Origin: Streptomyces sp. NBC_00448
GTDB taxonomy: Bacteria; Actinomycetota; Actinomycetes; Streptomycetales; Streptomycetaceae
Length of the DNA: 64,000 nt
Direction of reading: 5' to 3'
NCBI RefSeq assembly: GCF_036014115.1
Contig: NZ_CP107913.1
Span: forward strand, 4,635,001-4,699,000
Below are positions 41,347 to 49,713 of the stretch, one piece after another; position 1 is the stretch's first letter; every line of letters begins with the position of its first letter. Position numbers and translations under genes: made by a program. The notes beneath the pieces were generated by a model. It was not told the origin of the DNA. It made no database searches and saw only the letters and a program-made list of their open reading frames with translations.

Positions 41347-41568
41347 ATGACAAAGCCTCATGCACCTAAGCGCCATCTGCCCACGAGCCCCTTCACGGCT
41401 CCGGTCACGCCTGCTCCCAAGCACTTCGCCGTCGGCGACCAGGTCGCCCACGACATGTACGGCCTCGGTCGGGTGACCGATACCGAGGAGGGAGTCGCCG
41501 CGCTCGTGGACTTCGGGTCCGCGCGGATGCGGATTCTGAGCCCCTACACCAAGATGATCAAGCTCTAG
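41347..41568 (+). CDS. Small conserved protein with a CarD/KOW-like beta core
   Basis: 73 residues from ATG 41347. After ~25 Pro/Thr-rich residues the folded part reads HFAVGDQVAHDMYGLGRVTD and ALVDFGSARMRILSPYTKM. This resembles the small beta-barrel of CarD-type RNA polymerase interactors or KOW domains: VGDxVxHxxxGxGxV. Conserved as a stand-alone protein in Streptomyces. Its role is not known. Confidence 0.75.
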   Translation: MTKPHAPKRHLPTSPFTAPVTPAPKHFAVGDQVAHDMYGLGRVTDTEEGVAALVDFGSARMRILSPYTKMIKL

Positions 41569-41651
41569 GCCCGGTCCGACAGATCCCGCTCCGGACCCGG
41601 CACACCCGGCCCCTTCAAGGGCCCACGACGAAAGACGGACCTCTCATTGAC

Positions 41652-41855
41652 GTGACCTCGCTGTTCTCCGCACCGGAAGAGCAACCCCGCCGCTCCGCGC
41701 TGTCCTCGCCGCCCCCGATGACGGACCCCTTCCACGCTCCGGACTTCGAGGAAGACGGGTCCTGCCGGTACGACGACGAGGACGGGGACGAGGACGCACC
41801 GGAGTCCGCCTCGGGCGTCCGCGAGGGGCCAGGGCCGTCGCCGGCGCTCCGGTGA
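41652..41855 (+). CDS. Small acidic hypothetical protein
   Basis: 67 residues from GTG 41652. The middle is strongly acidic (FEEDGSCRYDDEDGDEDAPE) and the ends are Pro/Ser-rich, so it is probably disordered. No clear ribosome site and no recognised family. It lies 83 bp after the CarD-like gene on the same strand. It may be a spurious frame; codon positions fit coding sequence only moderately. Confidence 0.4.
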   Translation: MTSLFSAPEEQPRRSALSSPPPMTDPFHAPDFEEDGSCRYDDEDGDEDAPESASGVREGPGPSPALR

Positions 41856-41978
41856 GGAGCGCGACCGCCCCGGCCCCGGTCGGTGTCCCGTTCGTCCCTG
41901 TCCGCCGTCGCCCGGCCGCACCCGCGTGCCGGGCCCTCCCCTCGGCGGACCGCGCGCAGCCGCCGTCAGAGCTCGTCG

Positions 41979-43850
41979 TCAGAGCTCGTCGTCGTGGGTG
42001 TCCGGCGCGAACACCACGGCGAGGGCCTCGGCGTGCTCGGGCACGTCGGGATCGGCCACGACCGTGGCCATCACCGTGGCCTCGTGGTGGTCCGGGTCCA
42101 TCTCCAGGATCTGCCGCAGCACCTCCTGTGCCTGCGGCAGGGCGCCGTACTTGAGCGTCGTGAACGCGGCCAGCCGCAGCTTCTCGATCGTCACCGGTTC
42201 GGCCGGCACGCCGTCGCCGCGGATCTCCACGCACCTGTCGAGCAGCGGCTGGAAACGCCGGGGCGGGCCGAACAGCTGCAAGCCGATGATGATGCCCGGG
42301 ACGGTGCTCGGGGCGCGCATCGGCGTGGCGATCGCGGCTTCGAAGTCGGCCGTCGCCTGGTCCCACTTGCCGAGCTGGAAGCGGATCTGGCCGAGGACGG
42401 CCGTGCGGTCGCCGCCGACGTCCGGGAGTTCGATGCGCTCGATCAGCCGCTCGGCCGCCCGGTTGTCCTGGTAGCCGAGCATGTAGAGCGAGCCGAGTTC
42501 GAACAGCGCCGTCGTCTCGTTCGGGGCCTCGCGCAGGATCGCCTTGTAGGCGGCTTTGGCCTCGTCCTTCCGGCCCAGCCGCCGGTGGACGCCCGCCACG
42601 GAGGTCAGCGCCTGGGGGTCGCCGTCGGCCAGCTCGGCCGCGGCGTCGGCGGCGGCCACCGCCTCGTCGCGGCGGCCCAGTTCGGCCAGCATCCGGCCGT
42701 GCAGGCTCGCGGCCCGGCTCGACCGCGGGAAGCGGTGGCGCGCGTCGGCGGCGAGTGCGACGGCGTCGTCCAGGCGGTCGAGGTGTTCGAGGCCGAGGAC
42801 GGTGTCCCGGTACAGCTGACCGGTCGCCTCGCCCTCGGCGATCAGCGGCCCCGCGAGGGAGACCAGGTCCTCGTACCGCGCGTCGTCGCCGGCGATCTCG
42901 GCGGCCAGCAGGCGCGCGGGGACCAGCGTCGCGTCCGCCGCCAGCATCGCCGCCACCAGGGTGCGGCAGCGGTCGCGGGAGTCCTTGGACCAGGCGTGGT
43001 TGTACGTCGCGGCCTTCCACATGGACGTGGCGATACGTGCCTGCTCGCCCAGCAGTTCCCGGTCGGTGCCCGCGGTGCCGGGCGAGCCGAGGTCGGGAAT
43101 GTCCAGGGCCTCGCAGCCGAGGGTGTAGACGTCGAGCAGCGGCGCGGGCAGCCCCTGCGTCTCCAGGGTGTCCAGCACCTCCCGGACCCGGTGCGGCCTG
43201 GGCTTCAGCCGCAGGGCCGCGGTGAACGCGTCACGAGCCGGGGCGATCATCCCCAGCCGGAGCTTCACGATGCCGGCCTGGATGAGGTAGGCGGTGTCGG
43301 TCGGTTCCCGCTGGAGGGCCTGCGCCAGGGCGGCGTCCGCGTCCCGCCAGCGGCGCAGGCTCACCAGGACGACCGCCCGGGTCTGGAAGCTCTCGCCGTT
43401 CAACGGGTCGACCTCGACGGCCCGGTCGGCCATCGGCAGCGCCTCGGGAAGCCGCTCGGGGATGTCGGCGAGCACCCGCGCGTACAGCCGCAGCACCCGG
43501 CCCTCGTCCGGCGCGATCTCCATGGCCCGCCGGACCAGCGGCAGCGCCTCGGCGACGTTCTTGTCCCTCATGAGGCACGACGCCGCCCGGTAGAAGCCCT
43601 CGGTGTCCTGGGGCCGGCGCGCGATCACCAGGCGGGCGGTGGCCACGGCCTCCTCCCGGCGGTCGGCCAGATCGAGCAGCCAGGCCAGGTTCGCCAGCGC
43701 GCCGTAGTGCTCGGGGTCGGCCGCCAGCACCCTGCGCAGGATCGGCTCGGCCTCGGCGTAGCGGTCGAGGCGGGCCAGGGCGACGGCGCGCTCGACGGCG
43801 GCCTGCAACGGTTCCCGGCCGGCCGGTCCGTCGTCTGCTTCGTCCGCCAT
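41979..43850 (-). CDS. Tetratricopeptide repeat protein
   Basis: 623 residues from the ATG overlapping the AAA+ stop by one base. The protein is made mostly of TPR helical hairpins, for example ALARLDRYAEAEPILRRVLA, AYLIQAGIVKLRLGMIAPAR and SLHGRMLAELGRRDEAVAAA, spread from residue ~15 to ~600. No signal or membrane segment; cytoplasmic scaffold. Coupled to the AAA+ ATPase and probably its partner or substrate adaptor. The frame is open far upstream into the ATPase gene, but a start there would remove the coupling. Confidence 0.85.
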   Translation of the reverse strand: MADEADDGPAGREPLQAAVERAVALARLDRYAEAEPILRRVLAADPEHYGALANLAWLLDLADRREEAVATARLVIARRPQDTEGFYRAASCLMRDKNVAEALPLVRRAMEIAPDEGRVLRLYARVLADIPERLPEALPMADRAVEVDPLNGESFQTRAVVLVSLRRWRDADAALAQALQREPTDTAYLIQAGIVKLRLGMIAPARDAFTAALRLKPRPHRVREVLDTLETQGLPAPLLDVYTLGCEALDIPDLGSPGTAGTDRELLGEQARIATSMWKAATYNHAWSKDSRDRCRTLVAAMLAADATLVPARLLAAEIAGDDARYEDLVSLAGPLIAEGEATGQLYRDTVLGLEHLDRLDDAVALAADARHRFPRSSRAASLHGRMLAELGRRDEAVAAADAAAELADGDPQALTSVAGVHRRLGRKDEAKAAYKAILREAPNETTALFELGSLYMLGYQDNRAAERLIERIELPDVGGDRTAVLGQIRFQLGKWDQATADFEAAIATPMRAPSTVPGIIIGLQLFGPPRRFQPLLDRCVEIRGDGVPAEPVTIEKLRLAAFTTLKYGALPQAQEVLRQILEMDPDHHEATVMATVVADPDVPEHAEALAVVFAPDTHDDEL

Positions 43851-45133
43851 CAACGGCCCTTCGTGCCCTTGTGGGTCTTGAAGTAGGCGGCGAGGTCGTC
43901 GTAGGCGCCGCCCTCGTTGGCGAACAGCGCGACCGAGCGCGCGGCGTCGAACCACGGTCCGGTCGACGGGCGCGCGTCCGCCAGCGCGGCGTCGAAGTCG
44001 GGCATGCCCATCAGCCGCGCCTCGCCGCTGCGCACCGCGTCCATCAGCGCGATCTCCGCGGCCGACTCGCACAGGTGCGCCACGTCCGCGCCCGAGAAGC
44101 CGTCGGTGCGCTCGACCAGGGACGCCAGGTCGACTCCCGCGATCGGCCGGTCCCGCAGGTGGTAGCGGAGGATCTCCGCGCGGGCCTCGGCGTCCGGCGG
44201 CAGCACCAGGACGGTCCGGTCGAAGCGGCCGGGGCGGCGCAGCGCCGGGTCGACGTCCCACGGTGCGTTCGTCGCGCCGAGGACGAACACCCCCTCGTTG
44301 TCCGATCCCACCGAGTCCAGCTCCGCGAGGAACTGGTTGACGGTCGTGCGCATCGTGGAGTTGCGGGTCTGGCTGCGCCGCTGCCCGAGCGCGTCCACCT
44401 CGTCGAAGAACAGCACGCACGGCGCCTGACGCCGCGCCAGCTGGAACAGCTCGCTCAGGTTCCGCTCCGAGGAGCCGATCCACATGTCGAGCACATCGGC
44501 GATGCCCACGGAGACGAACGACGCGCCGAGTTCGCCGGCGACGGCGCGGGCGACGAAGGTCTTGCCGCAGCCGGGCGGGCCGTACAGCAGCAAGCCGCCG
44601 CGCAGCGACTTGCCGTAGAGCCTGCGCAGTTCCGGGTTGCGCAACGGCGCGAGGAACGCGGCCTGCAACCGGTCCTTGACGTCGGACAGCCCGCCGACGT
44701 CGGCGAGGGTCAGGGCCGGCCGCTCGACCTCGTGGGCGGGGGCGCCCCGAGGGTCCTCGCGCGCGTCGTCGGCGGCGGCGGGCGGCGGGACGGGCACGGC
44801 CGGCGGCGGGGTGGGCGCGGGGGTGAAGCGCGGCGGCGGTGCCACGTCCCGCAGTTCGGCCTCCGCCGTCGGCCAGTCGAAGCCGGCGTCGGGCTTCTCC
44901 GCGGGCACGCTCTGCGCCGGTGTCCCGCCGCTCAGCGCTCTGAGCATCAGCTGCCTGGCCGGAACGGAATCCGGCGCCAGGCGCAGCGCCTCGCCGAGTT
45001 CGACGATCGCGCCGTCCGTATCACCGGCGTTGATGAGCGCCTCGGCGAGCGCGACACGGAACTCGGCCTGTTCCGGCGCGGAACGCACCGCCTGGCGCAG
45101 CGCGTGGAGCAGCGGGCTTTCCGGGTCAGCCAT
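43850..45133 (-). CDS. AAA+ ATPase with N-terminal TPR
   Basis: 427 residues. The first ~70 residues form TPR-like helices (EFRVALAEALINAGDTDGAI), then a Pro-rich linker to ~140. The AAA+ domain has Walker A LLYGPPGCGKTFVARAVAG, Walker B VLFFDEVDALGQRRS, the second region of homology with the Arg finger in RRPGRFDRTVLV, and a C-terminal lid (GFSGADVAHLCESA). It is closest to the classical Cdc48/FtsH-type AAA clade, without a protease domain. Likely remodels proteins, with the coupled TPR protein supplying specificity. Substrate unknown. Confidence 0.92.
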   Translation of the reverse strand: MADPESPLLHALRQAVRSAPEQAEFRVALAEALINAGDTDGAIVELGEALRLAPDSVPARQLMLRALSGGTPAQSVPAEKPDAGFDWPTAEAELRDVAPPPRFTPAPTPPPAVPVPPPAAADDAREDPRGAPAHEVERPALTLADVGGLSDVKDRLQAAFLAPLRNPELRRLYGKSLRGGLLLYGPPGCGKTFVARAVAGELGASFVSVGIADVLDMWIGSSERNLSELFQLARRQAPCVLFFDEVDALGQRRSQTRNSTMRTTVNQFLAELDSVGSDNEGVFVLGATNAPWDVDPALRRPGRFDRTVLVLPPDAEARAEILRYHLRDRPIAGVDLASLVERTDGFSGADVAHLCESAAEIALMDAVRSGEARLMGMPDFDAALADARPSTGPWFDAARSVALFANEGGAYDDLAAYFKTHKGTKGR

Positions 45134-45416
45134 GGTCCCCCCTGGGCGAATTCACCGCGAGCATAGCCCGTACGTGCCACCCCGCGGCGGGCCTGCCGGC
45201 CACAGGGCACCGCCGTACGCCCGGCTGCCGGCTTACCCCCGACCGCCGGGCCGAACCGGGTGTCTCGCGGGCCGAATCAGCCGGGCGAGAGCGGCTCGAC
45301 GCCGTAAGTACAAGGTCCGATCCCCCTTCCTTTGTCCGTAGGGCCGGGGATATCCCTTGGGCTACGAACGGCCGGTCGGCGGGCGCGGTGCGGTGCGGTG
45401 CGGAAGGAGCGGGGCC
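45134..45416. other. 283-bp divergent promoter region
   Basis: No gene. Serves the AAA+ operon (minus) and the MBL-fold gene (plus). A perfect palindrome GGGATATCCC lies at 45347-45356, 61 bp before the MBL start, and a GGAAGGAGC ribosome site precedes ATG 45417. Confidence 0.45.
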
Positions 45417-46304
45417 ATGGGTGAGGAACGGTTCGCGGCGGGCTGGCGGGTGGACGAGCGGTGCGTGAACTGCGATGTCGCCCGGCAACTCGCCCCCGGC
45501 CTGATCGGCGAGGTCGACGGCCGCTCGGTCGTGCTGCGCCAGCCGCGCGACCGAACCGAGGTCCGGCAGCTGAACGCCGCGGCGTACGCCTGCCCCTCCC
45601 GGTCGATCCGTCCCCCGGCCGGGCGACTGGCGGCGGAACTCGACCCCTTCCCCCTGCCCCTGGACGACACCGTGTACCTGTGCGGGCACAACTCCACGCA
45701 CACCGCGGGGGCCAACTCCTACCTGCTGCGCCGCCCCGGCGGCACCGTCATGATGGTGGACACACCGCGGTGGAGCGCGTCGTTGGCCGCGCGCTTCGAG
45801 GAGCTGGGGCCTGTCACGGACGTCCTGCTCACCCACCGCGACCACGCCGCGCACGGCCGCCGCTACGCCGACCGCTTCGACGCCCGGCTGTGGGTCCACG
45901 AGGGCGACCTCGACGCCGCCCCGGACGCCGACCGGGTGCTGCGCGGCACCGACCCGGCGCAGATCGCCGAGGGGGTGGTCGCCTTCCCCCTCCCCGGGCA
46001 CACCCGCGGCAGCGTGCTGTTCCTCGCGGACGAGCGGTACTGCTTCAGCGGCGACAGCTTCTACTGGTCACGCGGCACAGCGGACATCGAGGTGGCCGAC
46101 AGCGTCACCTGGTACTCGATCGGTGAACTCGCCGCGTCCTTGGCCCGGACCGCCGATCGGCTGCGCTTCGAGTGGTTGCTGCCCGGCCACGGCGACCGCC
46201 GGCACCTTCCCGCCGACGCCATGGCCCAGCGGCTCCGGCAGTTGGCGTCGCGCACCGGCGAACTGCGGCCCCGACCCATCGATTTCAGCGCGATGCGCTG
46301 GTAA
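45417..46304 (+). CDS. MBL-fold hydrolase with N-terminal ferredoxin-like domain
   Basis: 295 residues from ATG 45417. The N-terminal ~65 residues hold WRVDERCVNCDVARQLAPG and a later ACPSRSIRPP, a Cys pattern (CxxC plus CP) like a 4Fe-4S or 3Fe-4S ferredoxin fragment. The metallo-beta-lactamase fold follows: THRDHAAHGRRYADRF is a variant of the HxHxDH site in which the first His is displaced. PLPGHTRGSVLFL, FSGDSFYW and LLPGHGDRRHLP supply the other ligands. Such fusions occur in actinobacteria and plants; the reaction is unknown. Confidence 0.85.
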   Translation: MGEERFAAGWRVDERCVNCDVARQLAPGLIGEVDGRSVVLRQPRDRTEVRQLNAAAYACPSRSIRPPAGRLAAELDPFPLPLDDTVYLCGHNSTHTAGANSYLLRRPGGTVMMVDTPRWSASLAARFEELGPVTDVLLTHRDHAAHGRRYADRFDARLWVHEGDLDAAPDADRVLRGTDPAQIAEGVVAFPLPGHTRGSVLFLADERYCFSGDSFYWSRGTADIEVADSVTWYSIGELAASLARTADRLRFEWLLPGHGDRRHLPADAMAQRLRQLASRTGELRPRPIDFSAMRW

Positions 46305-46376
46305 CGGCCTTACCCGCACGGTCCGATCGGCCGGCGCGCAGACCACCGGGCCGGGGCCACCCGGCAGGGGCAGAAC

Positions 46377-46670
46377 CTAGTGCCCCTGCGCGGCCGCCGC
46401 CTTCGCACTGGCCTCGGCCGCCGCACGGGCCTGGTCGCGCGTCATGCTCCCGTGCCCCTGCGCGGCCGCCGCCTTCGCACTGGCCTCGGCCGCCGCACGG
46501 GCCTCGTCGCGCGTCATGCCGGAGTCGGTGGCGGTGTGGGCGTTCGCCAGGGGCGGCGCGGCCTCGGCCTGCGCGGTGACGGCTCCGACCAGTCCGGTCA
46601 GGAGCAGGGCGCCGGCGATGGCGGGGCGGCTCAGCAGCCGGCGTCCGGTTCGGGGTGCGCGGTGGGACAT
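46377..46670 (-). CDS. Small secreted protein made of two 24-residue repeats
   Basis: 97 residues. The N-terminal signal peptide (LLSRPAIAGALLLTGLVGAVTAQA) probably ends near AEAAP. The rest is two nearly identical 24-residue units, each with MTRD-x-ARAAAEASAKAAAAQ followed by GH. Each unit should form an Ala-rich, charged helix. The C-terminus is the second unit itself. Not recognised; no anchor. It is divergent from an ECF sigma gene across a 90-bp palindrome. Confidence 0.7.
   Translation of the reverse strand: MSHRAPRTGRRLLSRPAIAGALLLTGLVGAVTAQAEAAPPLANAHTATDSGMTRDEARAAAEASAKAAAAQGHGSMTRDQARAAAEASAKAAAAQGH
46381..46524. repeat. 72-bp tandem repeat in the small secreted protein gene
   Basis: Two 72-bp units (46381-46452, 46453-46524) are almost identical, with a c/g change in the cctggtcg/cctcgtcg portion. 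They encode the two protein repeats. Confidence 0.9.
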
Positions 46671-46727
46671 GAGGCTGTCCTCTCTCGTGGCTGCCGTCCG
46701 GTGGCATCCGGACAGCGATGCGGGACA

Positions 46728-46817
46728 TACGCCTGCCGGGTGGCCTCAAGTGGCAGCCGAGCGCTGTGAGCCACATCACCGCGATCGGCTGCCACCGTCG
46801 CCCGCTCGGCAGGCGTA
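46728..46817. repeat. 90-bp imperfect palindrome
   Basis: The two 45-base halves match as inverted repeats at about 34 of 45 positions around a centre between 46772 and 46773. Perfect outer arms lie at 46728-46738/46807-46817 and perfect 11-bp inner arms at 46750-46760/46785-46795. It sits in the 211-bp gap between divergent genes. It could be a mobile palindromic element or a cruciform regulatory site. Confidence 0.85.
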
Positions 46818-46881
46818 CTTCCTCAGCGGTCCAGTACCGTTCCCGATCGCGCCCCGGCCCCTGGGGAAGGAGTGCAGCCCG

Positions 46882-47376
46882 ATGCAGGACAGGGAGTTCG
46901 ACGCCCTCTACGCTGCGGCGTTCCCGAGGCTGGTGCGCCAGCTGACGCTGGTGACCGGGGACGCGGAGGCCGCTCAGGACGCGGTGCAGGAGGCGTTCGT
47001 CCGTGCCTGGTCCCGGCGTGGCACCCTGCGCGCGGTCGAGGTGCCGGAGGCGTGGGTACGGACCACGGCCTGGCGGCTGGCCGCCTCCCGGTTCCGTCGC
47101 CTGAGGCGCGGCTGGGAGTTGACCCTGCGCCACCACCGGCCGACCAGCGTCGCCGAGCCGTCGCCCGACCGGCTCCTGGTGGAGCGGGCGCTCGCCACCG
47201 TGCCGGTGAACCAGCGGCGGGCGCTCGTCCTGCACTACCTGTGCGATCTCAGCGTCGAGCAGATAGCCGCCGAGACCGGGACTCCCGCGGGCACGATCAA
47301 GAGCTGGCTGGCCCGTGGCCGCAAGGCGCTCGCCCAGTCGCTCGCCACGGAAGAGAGGCAATCCAGCAATGTCTGA
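46882..47376 (+). CDS. ECF RNA polymerase sigma factor (pair 2, SigE-like)
   Basis: 164 residues from ATG 46882 with GGAAGGAG upstream. Region 2: FDALYAAAFPRLVRQLTLVTG and VPEAWVRTTAWRLAASRFRR. Region 4: VPVNQRRALVLHYLCDLSVEQIAAETGTPAGTIKSWLARGRKAL. A SigE-family actinobacterial ECF factor. It overlaps the next gene by 8 bp. Confidence 0.92.
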   Translation: MQDREFDALYAAAFPRLVRQLTLVTGDAEAAQDAVQEAFVRAWSRRGTLRAVEVPEAWVRTTAWRLAASRFRRLRRGWELTLRHHRPTSVAEPSPDRLLVERALATVPVNQRRALVLHYLCDLSVEQIAAETGTPAGTIKSWLARGRKALAQSLATEERQSSNV

Positions 47377-47974
47377 CCTGGACGACCGAATCCGTGCGGC
47401 GCTGCTCGAAGGCACCCTCCAGCCGACCCGCACTCCTTTGACCGCCCACCAGGTCAGGCTGCGCGGCACGGCACGCAGGCGGCGCCGGCAACTGGCCCTC
47501 ACCGGGAGCGGCCTGGCGCTGGCGGCGGGCGGTCTCACGCTGGTCGCGGGGCTCGGCTGGGGGACCGGCGCGGACCGGCAGACCGGCCGGTCCGCCGCCC
47601 CGTCCTCGGGCACCGCCTGGCCCACGGCCGGCCGGGCCCAACTCGACGCCGCCCGAGCCGCGGTGGCGGACTACTACCGCCGGCTCCCGCCGGACACCAC
47701 GAGCACCACCGCCGAGGCCGAGGTGGCGGCCCTCGCGGAGCAGCACCTCACCGCCACCGCTCGGGCCGAGGCAGCGTCCCTGTCCGTGAGCCTCGCCCGA
47801 CCCGCGGACACCCTCCCGGCCGTCTGCGGGAACCGGACCGCCGCGCTGCGGATCGGTCCACTCACCAGGACCGGCGCCCACCAGGCCGGCGCCGTCGTGT
47901 CGGGCGCCTCGGACCGCACGGTCATCACCGTCGAGCTGGACTCGGGGCGCATCAGTGGCTGGACCTGCGGCTGA
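47369..47974 (+). CDS. Single-pass membrane protein coupled to sigma factor 2
   Basis: 201 residues from ATG 47369, inside the end of the sigma gene. N-terminal ~45 cytoplasmic residues (DDRIRAALLEGTLQPTRTPL), one membrane helix (LALTGSGLALAAGGLTLVAGL) and an extracellular C-terminal domain with two Cys (VCGNR and the terminal GWTCG) that may form a disulfide. No zinc anti-sigma motif. A candidate regulator of the sigma factor by coupling. Confidence 0.78.
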   Translation: MSDLDDRIRAALLEGTLQPTRTPLTAHQVRLRGTARRRRRQLALTGSGLALAAGGLTLVAGLGWGTGADRQTGRSAAPSSGTAWPTAGRAQLDAARAAVADYYRRLPPDTTSTTAEAEVAALAEQHLTATARAEAASLSVSLARPADTLPAVCGNRTAALRIGPLTRTGAHQAGAVVSGASDRTVITVELDSGRISGWTCG

Positions 47975-48043
47975 GCGGGGTCAGGCAGGGGCGCGGGCAG
48001 CGCGCCGCCCGCGGTGGGCCGCGCCGCTTTATGATCGCCGGTC

Positions 48044-48937
48044 ATGGACTGGCTTGAGCGCGCCGCGAAGCTGAGGCAGTGGACCGGCAACGGGACGCGG
48101 GCTCCGCACAAGCCGCTGCTGTTCCTGTACGCCCTGGGCCGGTTCCAGGAGGACGCCGAGGCGGAGCTGCGGTACAGCGCGGTGGAGGCGGATCTGGGGC
48201 GGCTGCTGGCCGAGTACGGCCCGGCCCACCGGACCACGCCCGCGTACCCGTTCCATCACCTGGTCAGCGACGGGGTATGGGAGGTGCGCACCGACCGCGG
48301 CGACGGCAGTCCCGGCAACCGCGTGCGCGAACTGCGCGCCTCCGGTGCGGCGGGCAGGCTCGTGCCGGAGCTGAGGACGGCGCTGCGGCGCGAGCCGTCG
48401 TTGCTCGGACGGATGGCGCGGGTGCTGCTCGATCTGCACTTCCCGCCGTCCCTGCACGGCGAACTGTGCGAGGCGGTCGGCCTGGAGTTGGAGCTGGCGG
48501 AGACGGGGACGCTCACGGCGGTGCGGCGCCGGCGGGACCGGCGGATGCGGGAGTCGGTGCTCACCGCGTACGAGTACCAGTGCGCCTTCTGCGGCTACGA
48601 CGGCATGATCGGCGCGGTGCCGGTCGGGTTGGAGGCCGCGCACGTGCGCTGGTGGGCGTTCGACGGTCCGGACGAGGTCGACAACGGAGTGTGCCTGTGC
48701 GCGCTCCATCACAAGCTCTTCGACAAGGGGGTCCTCGGTGTCGGCGACGGCCAACTGATCCTGGTGTCCCGGGATTTCGTCGGGCGGAGCGCGGCCGCCC
48801 GCGAGCACGTGGTCGCCCTCGCGGGCCGCGCGCTGCTCGGGCCGCAGCCCGGCACACCCGCGATCGCGGCTTCCCACCGGGCGTGGCACGCCCGGCAGGT
48901 CTTCCACGGTGAGCCGCGCCCGGCCGCCACGGCGTGA
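48044..48937 (+). CDS. Phosphorothioate-dependent HNH restriction endonuclease (ScoMcrA-like)
   Basis: 297 residues from ATG 48044. The N-terminal ~150 residues match the sulfur-binding domain of ScoMcrA-type enzymes (APHKPLLFLYALGRF; YPFHHLVSDGVWEV), which recognise phosphorothioate-modified DNA. The C-terminal HNH nuclease has YQCAFCGYDG, LEAAHVRWWAFDGPD and CLCALHHKLFDKG, with CxxC-type zinc ligands. Such enzymes cut DNA that carries Dnd-type sulfur. No dnd genes occur in this window, so it would exclude incoming modified DNA. Confidence 0.88.
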   Translation: MDWLERAAKLRQWTGNGTRAPHKPLLFLYALGRFQEDAEAELRYSAVEADLGRLLAEYGPAHRTTPAYPFHHLVSDGVWEVRTDRGDGSPGNRVRELRASGAAGRLVPELRTALRREPSLLGRMARVLLDLHFPPSLHGELCEAVGLELELAETGTLTAVRRRRDRRMRESVLTAYEYQCAFCGYDGMIGAVPVGLEAAHVRWWAFDGPDEVDNGVCLCALHHKLFDKGVLGVGDGQLILVSRDFVGRSAAAREHVVALAGRALLGPQPGTPAIAASHRAWHARQVFHGEPRPAATA

Positions 48938-49058
48938 CCGCCGGGGTACGTCGCCCAGGCGCGCCGCGGGCTGAGCGGCCGAGCGGCGCGACGGGCCGGC
49001 GCGGGAGGGGTGTCGTTGTCGGCTGCGCCCACCCGCGGACACCGGCGCGGACCGCGGA

Positions 49059-49088
49059 TGTAACGCTTTCGGGTGCCGCGGACTAGTA
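49059..49088 (+). promoter_or_regulatory. Possible autoregulated ECF promoter
   Basis: TGTAAC (49059-49064) and CTAGTA (49083-49088), spaced 18 bp, lie 47 bp before the sigma gene. The AAC-type -35 is common for ECF-dependent promoters, so self-control of sigma factor 3 is possible. Confidence 0.4.
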
Positions 49089-49134
49089 CCGGGTGTAAGG
49101 CATCGCACCTTTGACCTGCCCTGAGGAGCCGTCC

Positions 49135-49713
49135 GTGCCAGCGGAGCATCCGAAAGCACCACCCGCGCGGGACCCGGTCGGGTTCGCCGCGTTCTACGAG
49201 CAGCACTTCGACACCGTGCTCGGTTTCGTCACCCGGCGCGTCGACGACGCGCACCTGGCCGCCGACCTGACCGCGGACATCTTCGTGGCCGCCCTGGAGG
49301 GCGCGCACACCTACGACGCGCGGCGCGGCGCACCCGTCGCCTGGCTCTACGGCATATCCCGCAACGTCATCCACGCCCACTTCCACGGCACCGCCCGCGA
49401 GCGGCTGGCGGTCGCCCGGATCAGCGGGCGGCGGCTGCTGGACGACCAGGACGTCAGCGCCATCGAGGCGCGGATCGACGCCGACCGCGCCGTCCGGCAA
49501 CTCGCCGCCGCCCACGCCGCGCTCTCCGACCCGCTGCGCCAGGTGCTCGACCTGGTCGTCCTCGACGGGCTCACGGTCCGCGAGGCGGCGCAGGCGCTGG
49601 GCGTCAGCTCGCCCACCGCCCGGGTCCGGCTGCACCGCGCCCGCAAGGCCCTGCGCAGCGCGGGCCAGACCCACATCGCCGGTTACGAAACCCTTCTGGA
49701 GGCCGCCCAGTGA
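49135..49713 (+). CDS. ECF RNA polymerase sigma factor (pair 3)
   Basis: 192 residues from GTG 49135, which has GAGGAG at the right distance; the frame is open from TTG 49111 but without a ribosome site. Region 2: FAAFYEQHFDTVLGFVTRRV and APVAWLYGISRNVIHAHF. Region 4: LSDPLRQVLDLVVLDGLTVREAAQALGVSSPTARVRLHRARKAL. It overlaps the next gene by 4 bp (GTGA). A possible self-regulated promoter lies upstream. Confidence 0.92.
   Translation: MPAEHPKAPPARDPVGFAAFYEQHFDTVLGFVTRRVDDAHLAADLTADIFVAALEGAHTYDARRGAPVAWLYGISRNVIHAHFHGTARERLAVARISGRRLLDDQDVSAIEARIDADRAVRQLAAAHAALSDPLRQVLDLVVLDGLTVREAAQALGVSSPTARVRLHRARKALRSAGQTHIAGYETLLEAAQ

Noticed and set aside
41883..43886. A long plus-strand frame over the TPR gene
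   Set aside because: It is antisense to a repeat protein with clear TPR periodicity and translational coupling. Composition is typical of a shadow frame.
46285..47625. A minus-strand frame spanning the palindrome and sigma factor 2
   Set aside because: It crosses the sigma gene antisense and the secreted-repeat gene in another frame. The resemblance of its middle to a plus-strand frame comes from the palindrome, not from a protein family.
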